Of a stretch of 45,416 bases of DNA, positions 39,917 through 45,416 are shown piece by piece (the stretch's first letter is position 1; the number at the start of each line of letters is the position of its first letter). Source of the stretch: an uncultured Candidatus Berkelbacteria bacterium (GTDB lineage Bacteria > Patescibacteriota > UBA1384 > CAJBMM01); NCBI GenBank assembly GCA_903954185.1, contig CAJBMM010000039.1, forward strand, positions 1-45,416, in the 5' to 3' direction. The notes under the pieces were generated by a model that made no database searches, was not told the DNA's origin, and worked only from the letters and a program-made list of their open reading frames with translations. The translations under genes and the position numbers were made by a program.

Positions 39917-41491
39917 ATGGAATCGGAATACACCAAAGCAATAATCTATTGTCGAGTCTCTTCCGAAAAACAGGTTAAGGAAGGGAATGGTTTAGACAGC
40001 CAAGAACACCGCTGTCGCGAGTATGCTGTTTCACTTGGTTTAGAGGTTGAAAGTGTCTTCAGAGACGAGGGAATATCCGGAGGATTGTTTGACAGGCCGG
40101 CTATTAAAGCTCTACTAAAATATTTAGATGGTAATTGGCAGAATAAATATATTGTTATCTTTGATGATCTAAAACGATTTGCCCGTGACGTAGAGGTTCA
40201 TATTAAACTCAAGACTGAATTACGAGCACGGGAAGCCAAGTTACGCTGCCCAAACTATAACTTTGATGATAGTGCAGAAGGTGAGTTTGTCGAGACAATA
40301 TTTGCAGCCCAAAATGAGCTAGAACGCAAACAGAACCGTCGGCAGGTTTGTCAGAAGATGAAGGCGCGGGTAGAGCGTGGTTATTGGTGTTTCTTTCCGC
40401 CAACCGGCTATGAGTACCGAAAAGATAAAGATCACGGAAAGTTAATATTCCCGATTCATCCGATCGCTGACATCATTGGAGAGGGGCTGACGGCATTTGC
40501 TGAAGATCGCTTAGTCGATCAAATCGACCTAATTAAGTTCCTGCGATCAAAGAATGTCCATAATATCTTGGGCAAGAGAGAGATCTACTTTCAATTTGTG
40601 AAAAGACTGCTAACCGAGCCGCTGTATGCCGGAATCGTTGAGTACCCTGAGTGGGGGGTAAGCCGACGAAAGGGACATCATCGGGCTATTATTTCTGAGG
40701 CAACCTATAACGGAATTCAGGCAAAACTAAGACGAAATGCTCGGAAAGTTTGGAAAGCCGATAACTGCGAGTTTCCACTGCGTCGGCTTGTGAGTTGCAT
40801 CTACTGTGGTAAGAAAATGACTGCAAGTGTCTGCCGGGGCAAAAACCCAAACAAGGGCTATCCACATTACACCTGTAATAACCGAGAGTGTCAGGCCAAT
40901 CCAAAGAATATCACCGCCAGTGTCGTAGAGAGTGACTTTTTAAAAATGCTGGAAACCATCGCAGTTGACCAGAAACTACTAGTGCTGGCCAAGGAGATTG
41001 CGACTAGAAAATGGGAAGAAAAGTTACAAGGCGCGGAATCAGAGCGTGCGTATGTTGAATCAGAGATCAAAAGCATTGAAAACCAGATCGACGAGTTCAT
41101 GAATCTGATTCCGACTGCTCATTCGGATACTATTAAGGCACGGTACGAATCAAAGATTGAAGGACTGGATCAGCGCATTAAAGACCTGCAAGTTAGTTTG
41201 CAAAACAAAAAATACCCCGAATTTACGGAGGCACTTAATTTACTGATAAAATTTCTTGGAACACCTGCGGAAGCATGGCAAAACGCAGGCAGGGAGCTCA
41301 AATCTATGGTTCACGGTCTCATTTTCACCGAGAATCCGAAATACTCATTGCAAACCGGTTTTGGAACACCTAGTTTGACGCTCCCGTTCCTCATAAAACC
41401 GGAATACTGTGACGAAAATTGCAAGATGGTGGAGCTGAGGGGAATCGCACCCCTGTCCAAACCGGACCATACATACTATCTACATGAATAG
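39917..41491 (+). CDS. Large serine recombinase (integrase), C-terminus encoded by host ssrA
   Basis: 524 residues. Resolvase domain with IIYCRVSSEKQ (catalytic Ser15), DSQEHRCREYA, DEGISG, FDDLKRFARD; then a recombinase domain (PPTGYEYRKD), a zinc ribbon (CIYCGKKM...YTCNNRECQ, about 296-327) and a coiled coil (SEIKSIENQIDEFMNLI). The last 21 codons, from Met-Val-Glu at 41,426, run across the right att core into the antisense strand of tmRNA. In the circular element the frame would instead continue into 39 codons stored at 16,017. The integrated enzyme therefore has a replaced tail. Confidence 0.92.
   Translation: MESEYTKAIIYCRVSSEKQVKEGNGLDSQEHRCREYAVSLGLEVESVFRDEGISGGLFDRPAIKALLKYLDGNWQNKYIVIFDDLKRFARDVEVHIKLKTELRAREAKLRCPNYNFDDSAEGEFVETIFAAQNELERKQNRRQVCQKMKARVERGYWCFFPPTGYEYRKDKDHGKLIFPIHPIADIIGEGLTAFAEDRLVDQIDLIKFLRSKNVHNILGKREIYFQFVKRLLTEPLYAGIVEYPEWGVSRRKGHHRAIISEATYNGIQAKLRRNARKVWKADNCEFPLRRLVSCIYCGKKMTASVCRGKNPNKGYPHYTCNNRECQANPKNITASVVESDFLKMLETIAVDQKLLVLAKEIATRKWEEKLQGAESERAYVESEIKSIENQIDEFMNLIPTAHSDTIKARYESKIEGLDQRIKDLQVSLQNKKYPEFTEALNLLIKFLGTPAEAWQNAGRELKSMVHGLIFTENPKYSLQTGFGTPSLTLPFLIKPEYCDENCKMVELRGIAPLSKPDHTYYLHE
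41426..41433 (+). other. Right attachment site core
   Basis: ATGGTGGA; TGGTGGA is the complement of the tmRNA 3' end (TCCACCA). It is identical to 16,017-16,024. Confidence 0.65.
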
Positions 41492-41837
41492 GTATTCGTT
41501 TTTTACTTTGCTAGTGCTTTATTGAATACTCCAAGTTGGCAATAGCGCAAGCTTTTATGGTCTTAAAGAAGATACTACGTAGCTTAAATCTCTCTTCTTC
41601 GTAGCTGACTAAATGACGCCCCATTTACTTTCATCAGCTAAAAAAGCAAAGGAACGGCGATCACCTAAAATTAATTAGGCAAAAGCTGGCGCAAAGGTTG
41701 GGATCGCAAAAGCGGTCTTTACTTTGCTAACAAAACTTTTGGCAGTTATGTTATTTGTACATAGTTTTACGAGTTTATGCACACCTCGTCATGCGGTATA
41801 TACAATGCAATCGGCCTGTCGAAGCTAATACAGCCCC
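41427..41837 (-). ncRNA. ssrA: tmRNA (transfer-messenger RNA)
   Basis: The 3' end reads GATTCCCCTCAGCTCCACCA with CCA encoded, and the 5' end GGGGCTG (41,831-41,837 complement) pairs with CAGCTCC to form the acceptor stem; TTAGCTTCGACAGG follows. The tag frame is 41,743-41,675: Ala-Lys-Ser-Phe at the resume site, 22 residues, ending APAFA then TAA. It tags stalled nascent peptides for proteolysis together with SmpB, encoded nearby at 43,197. The gene remains intact after integration because the element inserted at its very 3' end. Length is 411 nt. Confidence 0.92.
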
Positions 41838-41854
41838 ATTATCGTATAACGCGA

Positions 41855-41915
41855 ATCGTGTATCGCGCATCTTTGATTGTGAAAGAACATTGTAAAACGT
41901 TATGCGCTACACGAT
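41855..41915. repeat. Inverted repeat upstream of ssrA
   Basis: atcgtgtatcgcgcat (41,855-41,870) pairs with atgcgctacacgat (41,902-41,915), apart from a two-base bulge. It lies in the region where the ssrA promoter should be; on the plus strand it is followed by gcgcttttt and could terminate transcription. Confidence 0.55.
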
Positions 41916-41936
41916 GCGCTTTTTGCGTTTTCCCTG

Positions 41937-41965
41937 TTTACATTGTACCAAATTAGTGCTAATTT
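41937..41965 (+). promoter_or_regulatory. Promoter with palindrome for the 42,044 unit
   Basis: TTTACA (41,937-41,942), 17 bp, TAATTT (41,960-41,965). The -10 overlaps a perfect palindrome AAATTAG-TG-CTAATTT (41,950-41,965), a likely operator. Confidence 0.5.
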
Positions 41966-42043
41966 GTCAATATAGGATCGGGAAGCCTAATTGCTCGATT
42001 CCTTGCACCAATAACAGGCCGCGAGGTCGAACAGGAGATTAAA

Positions 42044-42283
42044 TTGCTCTATATCGCATGGTTTTTGGCTTTGGGGCTGTACAGCGTCGTTATCATCTCG
42101 TTATCTAACAGCCGCTGGTATGCAGCGATGTTAGCCATTTCAATTGCCTTTGCGGTCGTTACGCTTTGTCTAGCGTGCATTTTCGGTCCACGCTGGCTGG
42201 TATTTGCCTCTGGGCTTGAGGCCGCATGGCTACTGATTGGAGTTGGCACGCTATCGCTTAACCTCCCACAGAAGAGAGAGTGA
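42044..42283 (+). CDS. Small three-helix membrane protein, TTG start
   Basis: 79 residues from TTG 42,044, six bases after AGGAG. Almost all hydrophobic: three helices (YIAWFLALGLYSVVIISL, AAMLAISIAFAVVTLCLACIF, WLVFASGLEAAWLLIGVGTL) and a short polar tail (NLPQKRE). Family not recognised. It is followed within 3 bp by a second membrane protein gene in the same unit. TTG start and composition match the small gene at 2,386. Confidence 0.65.
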   Translation: MLYIAWFLALGLYSVVIISLSNSRWYAAMLAISIAFAVVTLCLACIFGPRWLVFASGLEAAWLLIGVGTLSLNLPQKRE

Positions 42284-42286
42284 TTG

Positions 42287-42658
42287 ATGAACATTGTATG
42301 CCGCGGATTGTTGAGCGTCAGCGCAGTGATCACCGCAGCATTACTGGTGATTCATCGTGATTGGCTGTTGAGGTTGAAGGGTAGCGTTCTGCTGGAAACA
42401 ATGCCCAACAAGCCAGACAACAGCGAATCGTGGAGGGAGAAATACCGAAAGACCCTGCGCCAAGGAGCGCTGACGACTAGCCGTCGATTTGTCTTTGCAG
42501 CTTGGGCTACATGTGCAATTTCACTCGTGGCAGTAGTCGCCGCTAACAATGCGGTACGCACATGGGCAACGATTGAGCTGCTTGCTGTAGAGGTGGTAAT
42601 TGTCATTCACCACCTGTCAATGCGTAGGCTAAAGGACACTGGACCATACAGCACCTGA
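42287..42658 (+). CDS. Small membrane protein, partner of the 42,044 gene
   Basis: 123 residues from ATG 42,287 (the preceding TTG is also in frame). One N-terminal helix (LLSVSAVITAALLVIHRDWLLRL), a cytoplasmic polar loop (PNKPDNSESWREKYRKTLRQGALTTSRR) and two further helices (FVFAAWATCAISLVAVVAAN, IELLAVEVVIVIHHL). Unknown family. It is co-transcribed with 42,044 and closed by a strong stem-loop. Confidence 0.65.
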   Translation: MNIVCRGLLSVSAVITAALLVIHRDWLLRLKGSVLLETMPNKPDNSESWREKYRKTLRQGALTTSRRFVFAAWATCAISLVAVVAANNAVRTWATIELLAVEVVIVIHHLSMRRLKDTGPYST

Positions 42659-42679
42659 GAGAGTCACACGCCATACGCC

Positions 42680-42715
42680 AAGGCGGTTCCACCCGGAGCC
42701 GCCTTTGAGCGTTTT
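42680..42715 (+). terminator. Terminator of the two-gene membrane unit
   Basis: AAGGCGGTTCC and GGAGCCGCCTT (42,680-42,690, 42,695-42,705) form an 11-bp stem with loop ACCC; TTTT follows after six bases. Confidence 0.8.
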
Positions 42716-42800
42716 AATGAATATTTTGCCAAACTCTTTACATTCGCAAACGCAAGTGATAGTTTGTCAATTAGATACCGTTTTCGCACGGAGGTGCTCT

Positions 42801-43142
42801 GTGATTCCGTACCAGCTCTTGTGGCTCACAACCCTAGTCATACTAGCGTTGTGCTTCAGCACGTTCCTATGGTGGGTGTTCGCCAACTATCACGACAAGA
42901 ATTCGGCAATGCCCATCTACTACGCCACGGTTGCAGATGTTCTACTTGCACTGTATTACGCCGCGAACATCGTGTCGTGGAGCAACGTCAATCGCTGGTC
43001 ACTGTTGTTATTGTGGATTGCGGCACTCGAAATCTTCCTGATGTACTGCGTAATACTCGCGCTTCGTTCATATTTCTGCCGCGAACTCAGTGGCGAGAAC
43101 GAATCGGAAGCAACGTGCCAAACAGGCACATCTCACGCATAA
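42801..43142 (+). CDS. Small three-helix membrane protein, GTG start
   Basis: 113 residues from GTG 42,801, preceded by GGAGGTG at proper spacing; a longer open frame upstream lacks a ribosome binding site. Three membrane helices (LLWLTTLVILALCFSTFLWWVFA, YYATVADVLLALYYAANIV, LLLLWIAALEIFLMYCVILAL) and a polar C-terminal tail with NESEATCQTG. Unknown family. It is a separate unit with its own terminator. Confidence 0.65.
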   Translation: MIPYQLLWLTTLVILALCFSTFLWWVFANYHDKNSAMPIYYATVADVLLALYYAANIVSWSNVNRWSLLLLWIAALEIFLMYCVILALRSYFCRELSGENESEATCQTGTSHA

Positions 43143-43161
43143 CCAGGTCATCGCGCATACC

Positions 43162-43198
43162 GGCGCCCAAAGCAAAGGCCTCGGGCGCCTTTTGCTTT
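43162..43198 (+). terminator. Rho-independent terminator
   Basis: GGCGCCC/GGGCGCC (43,162-43,168, 43,183-43,189) followed by TTTTGCTTT. It also lies just past the convergent smpB stop. Confidence 0.85.
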
Positions 43199-43634
43199 AT
43201 AAATCTACTTTTTGTTTTTGCTCGCGATTAATATCGCGTTTTTTTATTAGCTCGCGCTTATCGTGCAATTTACGCCCCTTGGCTACACCAATTTCTAATT
43301 TAGCTTTGCCATGATTAAAATACATTTTTAACGGTATTAAGGTTAAGCCCTTTTGCTCCGAAAGCCCAATCATGCGAGAAATCTCAAATCTATGAAGTAG
43401 CAGCTTTCTGGTTTGGCTGGCAACCTCGGCCGCAACACCATTTAGCACCATATTAATCAGCCACGCCTCATCGCCCTTAATTTTGACATAGCCAGAGGAT
43501 ATATCCACACGCTTTGCTCTCACGGCTTTGATCTCTGCACCTTTAAGCACAATACCTGCTTCAAAACGCTCTAATATTTCGTACTCAAAAAGCGCCTTTT
43601 TATTTTGGGCAATAGTATTATCAGGAGCATTCAT
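43197..43634 (-). CDS. smpB: SsrA-binding protein SmpB
   Basis: 145 residues, the normal length. Recognisable: NKKALFEYEILERFEAGIVLKGAEIKAVRAKRVDISSGYVKI, EAWLINM, LLLHRFEISRMIG, GLTLIPLKMYFNHGKAKLEIGVAKGRKLHDKRE and a basic C-terminal tail (IKKRDINREQKQK) that enters the ribosomal mRNA channel. It binds tmRNA and delivers it to stalled ribosomes. ATG 43,634 follows GAGGAG; the frame opens slightly earlier within the upstream permease gene. It lies 1.4 kb from its RNA partner ssrA, with two small membrane units between. Confidence 0.96.
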   Translation of the reverse strand: MNAPDNTIAQNKKALFEYEILERFEAGIVLKGAEIKAVRAKRVDISSGYVKIKGDEAWLINMVLNGVAAEVASQTRKLLLHRFEISRMIGLSEQKGLTLIPLKMYFNHGKAKLEIGVAKGRKLHDKRELIKKRDINREQKQKVDL

Positions 43635-43635
43635 T

Positions 43636-44709
43636 TTACTCCTCAATAACTTTGTCTATCTCGTTTCTGCTAGAATGATACGCCGCAATAATTGTTGGCC
43701 ATTCACTAATAATTACCGATAAGGCTGCCGCAACCGGTATAGAAAGCACCACACCCAACAAGCCAAATAATTTAGCGCCAATTAAAATTGCCACTATAAC
43801 GATAACCGGTGAGAGACCAACAGATTTTTGCATAACCTTTGGCACTATAAAATGACCCTCAGCCTGTTGAATTAATAAGTAACCGATAGACACTGCAATC
43901 ACCACAACTAATTTTGAGAATCCCCAGTTGGAATCTTGCGTCAAGGCTACAAATAACGCTGCTGCATAACCTAAGAATGGCCCCACATAAGGAATAAGCT
44001 CGGTTATCGCCCCAAACATAGCCAACGTTAGTGCGTAAGGAACTCCCAAAATGGTTAAAATTAACAAATCTAGAATTCCGATAATTAAACCTAGCGATAG
44101 TTGACCTCGCAACCATGCGCCAAGCTTTAAGCTAATTTTATGAAACGTATTAACTACTGAAACTCGGTGTTGAATAGGCATTATCGATAATATAAATTTT
44201 CTGATGCCATCCTCTTCGAGCAATAAGTATAAGCTAAGCACTATAATAGTTAATGCAGAGGCTATGCCACCAAAAACTGTGGAAAAGAACGCTATAAAGC
44301 TAGTACTATCTGTTGGCAATCCGGGTACTTTTGCGTATATAAATTGAACTTCATCTATTATAGAGTTTGAGTCAGACGAGCCGATTGCAGTTTTAACTTG
44401 CGGTAGATTGAGAAAATCTATTAATTGTCCAAAAATGAGTGGTACAATTAACCACATGGTTAAAGTTAAGATTAATGCAAGCGCGCCAAAAATTATTGTA
44501 ACCGCTATCCACCTTCGTATTTTGAATTTGGCTACAATGGAATCTACCATAGGAGATAACGCGGTTACCATTATTAGCACTACAAACAGCAATATTAGCA
44601 CATCACTTATGCGAGATAGAAAATATATGGCAAAAATAACCGATAATACTTTAATGATGGCAGACCAAGAGATATCGAATTTTACATGTTGTGTTTGCGG
44701 TTGTGACAT
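43636..44709 (-). CDS. AI-2E family transporter / permease
   Basis: A 357-residue polytopic protein of the AI-2E (UPF0118/PerM/YdiK) family: paired N-terminal helices (LSVIFAIYFLSRISDVLILLFVVLIMVTALSPMVDSIV), a soluble middle, and the conserved C-terminal core (GAWLRGQLSLGLIIGILDLLILTILGVPYALTLAMFGAITELIPYVGPFLG and VGLSPVIVIVAILIGAKLFGLLGVVLSIPVAA). Members export small molecules or act as Na+/H+ antiporters; the substrate is unknown here. GGAGG precedes the ATG. The stop lies 1 bp upstream of the smpB start, so smpB is co-transcribed. Confidence 0.92.
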   Translation of the reverse strand: MSQPQTQHVKFDISWSAIIKVLSVIFAIYFLSRISDVLILLFVVLIMVTALSPMVDSIVAKFKIRRWIAVTIIFGALALILTLTMWLIVPLIFGQLIDFLNLPQVKTAIGSSDSNSIIDEVQFIYAKVPGLPTDSTSFIAFFSTVFGGIASALTIIVLSLYLLLEEDGIRKFILSIMPIQHRVSVVNTFHKISLKLGAWLRGQLSLGLIIGILDLLILTILGVPYALTLAMFGAITELIPYVGPFLGYAAALFVALTQDSNWGFSKLVVVIAVSIGYLLIQQAEGHFIVPKVMQKSVGLSPVIVIVAILIGAKLFGLLGVVLSIPVAAALSVIISEWPTIIAAYHSSRNEIDKVIEE

Positions 44710-44733
44710 AGTTCCTCCACTTTGTACAACCTA

Positions 44734-44762
44734 ATCATAAATACTTTATGAGCATTTGGCAA
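44734..44762 (-). promoter_or_regulatory. Promoter of the permease-smpB operon
   Basis: On the minus strand TTGCCA (44,762-44,757) and TATGAT (44,739-44,734) with 17-bp spacing. A TCATAAA/TTTATGA dyad overlaps the -10. Confidence 0.7.
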
Positions 44763-44808
44763 GTTTGCACCAGATATTGTCCCAAATCTTCATTGTCCAT
44801 TGCCCCTA

Positions 44809-44837
44809 TTGTCATTCCTGCGTAGGCAGGAATCTAC
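44809..44837. repeat. Half-unit of the tgtcattcc MITE-like repeat
   Basis: gtcattcctgcgtaggcagg with its hairpin; related to one half of the 11,428-11,502 element. Confidence 0.65.
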
Positions 44838-44919
44838 TTAATACTTTGTTAAATATCGGAATTTGTTTTGCCATTTTATATCCAAAATTAGTCTTTCGTT
44901 TGTAAAGCCACTAAGACGC

Positions 44920-45240
44920 AAAACGGGGCGGTACCATGTACCGTCCCGGGTGAGTTCGCCCGATTGGGCGAGATAATTGTCGTATGTCCGTGGCGGACTA
45001 TACTTGCACCAATGCACACTGATGAGTTGTGCGCTTTTTCGGTGCCATGCGCGACATTTACCTCGCCCGTTCGGGGCATGGGTGGTCCGGCGGGGTCAAG
45101 AGAACACTCCTTTCGACGCCGGGATGAGGTTATGCGCCATAGAAGGCGCAAACGACACGCTGTGAATGCTCAGCGCAGGCCCTACGGGCCCTAAAGCGGT
45201 TCTTTAACAGCAAGGGACACAGCACCGCCTTCTTATTGAA
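44920..45240. other. G+C-richer structured patch with a possible small gene
   Basis: A hairpin-rich stretch: CGGTAC/GTACCG with GGG/CCC (about 44,924-44,947), TCGCCCGATTGGGCGA (44,956-44,971), TGCGCC/GGCGCA (about 45,133-45,151) and AGGGCC-type pairing near 45,178-45,193. Base composition differs from its neighbours. It may be an acquired unit or a structured RNA; I found no match to RNase P, SRP or 6S RNA signatures. Confidence 0.4.
44977..45165 (+). CDS. Possible small protein, TTG start
   Basis: A 62-codon frame from TTG 44,977, shortly after gcgag: LSYVRGGLYLHQ, then SCALFRCHARHLPRPFGAWVVRRG, ending GANDTL. Start codon and composition resemble the other small units, but the ribosome binding site is weak and no clear T-rich terminator follows. 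An antisense frame of similar length exists, so coding status is doubtful. Confidence 0.3.
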   Translation: MSYVRGGLYLHQCTLMSCALFRCHARHLPRPFGAWVVRRGQENTPFDAGMRLCAIEGANDTL

Positions 45241-45272
45241 TACATTATTCTTTTTTTGAACTTATGTCAAGA

Positions 45273-45416
45273 CTATGCACAGACTGGGTACATCGGTAAC
45301 AACTTGGCAGTTGTTGGTTGGTTGGATTGTAACAGGCACATGTCCATGTAAGCAAGGGGTGTTACGTAGTTTAGCCTCTCATGAGGTCGGACGTTGTTGT
45401 ACTCCACCAACCATTC
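45273..45416 (-). mobile_element. C-terminal fragment of an IS transposase (rve/IS3-IS481 type), cut by window end
   Basis: Reading the minus strand from the window edge gives 47 codons and TAG: EWLVEYNNVRPHERLNYVTP, then LAYMDMCLLQSNQPTT and a short tail. The pattern W-x3-YN-x2-RPH-x-x-L-x-Y-x-TP is the diagnostic C-terminus of rve-domain transposases of IS3 and IS481. The remaining gene lies beyond the window. The IS end is expected shortly after the stop, possibly near tgtcaag at 45,264. In-frame with no internal stop, so the element may be intact. Confidence 0.8.

Larger units (their letters stand above)
16017..41433. mobile_element. 25.4-kb integrative conjugative-type element in ssrA
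   Basis: The element is bounded by ATGGTGGA at 16,017-16,024 and 41,426-41,433. The right copy is the 3' terminus of the tmRNA gene. It carries a large serine recombinase at its right end, a set of conjugative T4SS genes (30.7-39.6 kb) and defence-like cargo (16.4-29.8 kb). Boundaries are supported by reading frame: joining the ends at the shared octamer extends the recombinase gene by an open 39-codon tail located at 16,017-16,136. The absence of a canonical relaxase leaves its transfer mode open. Confidence 0.8.

Noticed and set aside
41269-41372. ttggaacacct as an alternative att core (also at 16,040)
   Set aside because: The short match occurs twice inside the recombinase gene and does not restore tmRNA or a sensible reading frame, unlike ATGGTGGA at the exact ssrA end.
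41427-41600. tRNA gene at the integration site
   Set aside because: The T-arm and acceptor stem look tRNA-like, but the 5' partner strand GGGGCTG lies about 400 nt away with a tag frame between, which identifies tmRNA.
44888-45151. 87-codon minus-strand frame
   Set aside because: Runs through several hairpins, has no ribosome binding site, and its Arg/Pro-rich composition does not look like a protein.
1-45416. CRISPR array
   Set aside because: No regularly spaced direct repeats of 25-40 bp with unique spacers; the repeats present are palindromic intergenic units or 9-bp tandem units. DUF2779 has a Cas4-like core but no Cas1/Cas2 is present.

Overview
Organism and setting. The host genes are A+T-rich, short and densely packed, with few recognisable metabolic functions. 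Together with a Gram-positive-type T4SS set (PrgI-like, VirB4-like, VirB6-like, Replic_Relax-like) and a small-protein-rich accessory genome, this suggests a Candidatus Patescibacteria (CPR) member, perhaps Saccharibacteria-like. This is inference from style and gene families; no rRNA or phylogenetic marker fixes the taxon. UGA is used as a stop, which argues against Gracilibacteria and Absconditabacteria.

Layout. (1) 1-10.3 kb is chromosome: a MacB-type ABC exporter pair, an S51 peptidase, a Nudix hydrolase, a GyrI-like protein, a four-helix-bundle protein carrying a 9-bp minisatellite, an Asp-box propeller and a DEAD-box RNA helicase. Many dispersed palindromic repeats lie between them. (2) 10.6-13.7 kb holds less A+T-rich, self-contained transcription units with strong promoters, small membrane or unknown proteins and stem-loop terminators, including a retron-like reverse transcriptase (NAxxH motif, YADN active site) behind a structured leader. 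Similar units lie at 2.3-2.6, 42.0-43.2 and possibly 44.9-45.2 kb. (3) 13.7-16.0 kb is chromosome: HD hydrolase, transglutaminase-like protein, GIY-YIG nuclease, and a repeat-rich spacer.

(4) 16,017-41,433 is a 25.4-kb integrative element inserted at the exact 3' end of ssrA (tmRNA) by a large serine recombinase. Both ends carry ATGGTGGA. Joining the ends extends the recombinase reading frame into a 39-residue tail encoded at the far left end, so integration appears to swap the enzyme's C-terminus for antisense-tmRNA codons. The left half carries defence-like cargo: a membrane-anchored PLD protein, an XRE / reverse transcriptase / DUF2779 dual-nuclease operon with a structured upstream region, and a five-gene operon (PLD-SNF2 helicase, Eco57I-like methyltransferase, unknown, nucleotidyltransferase, DUF6602 nuclease-like protein). 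The right half carries conjugation genes (Replic_Relax, coupling ATPase, pilin-like protein, pilin-VirB6 fusion, PrgI-like, VirB4, M23 hydrolase) and then the recombinase operon. No canonical relaxase was seen. A large inverted repeat between cargo and transfer genes is a candidate oriT or structured RNA.

(5) 41.4-45.4 kb is chromosome again: tmRNA, two small-membrane-protein units, smpB (the tmRNA partner), an AI-2E family permease, a G+C-richer patch, and the 3' end of an IS transposase cut by the window edge.
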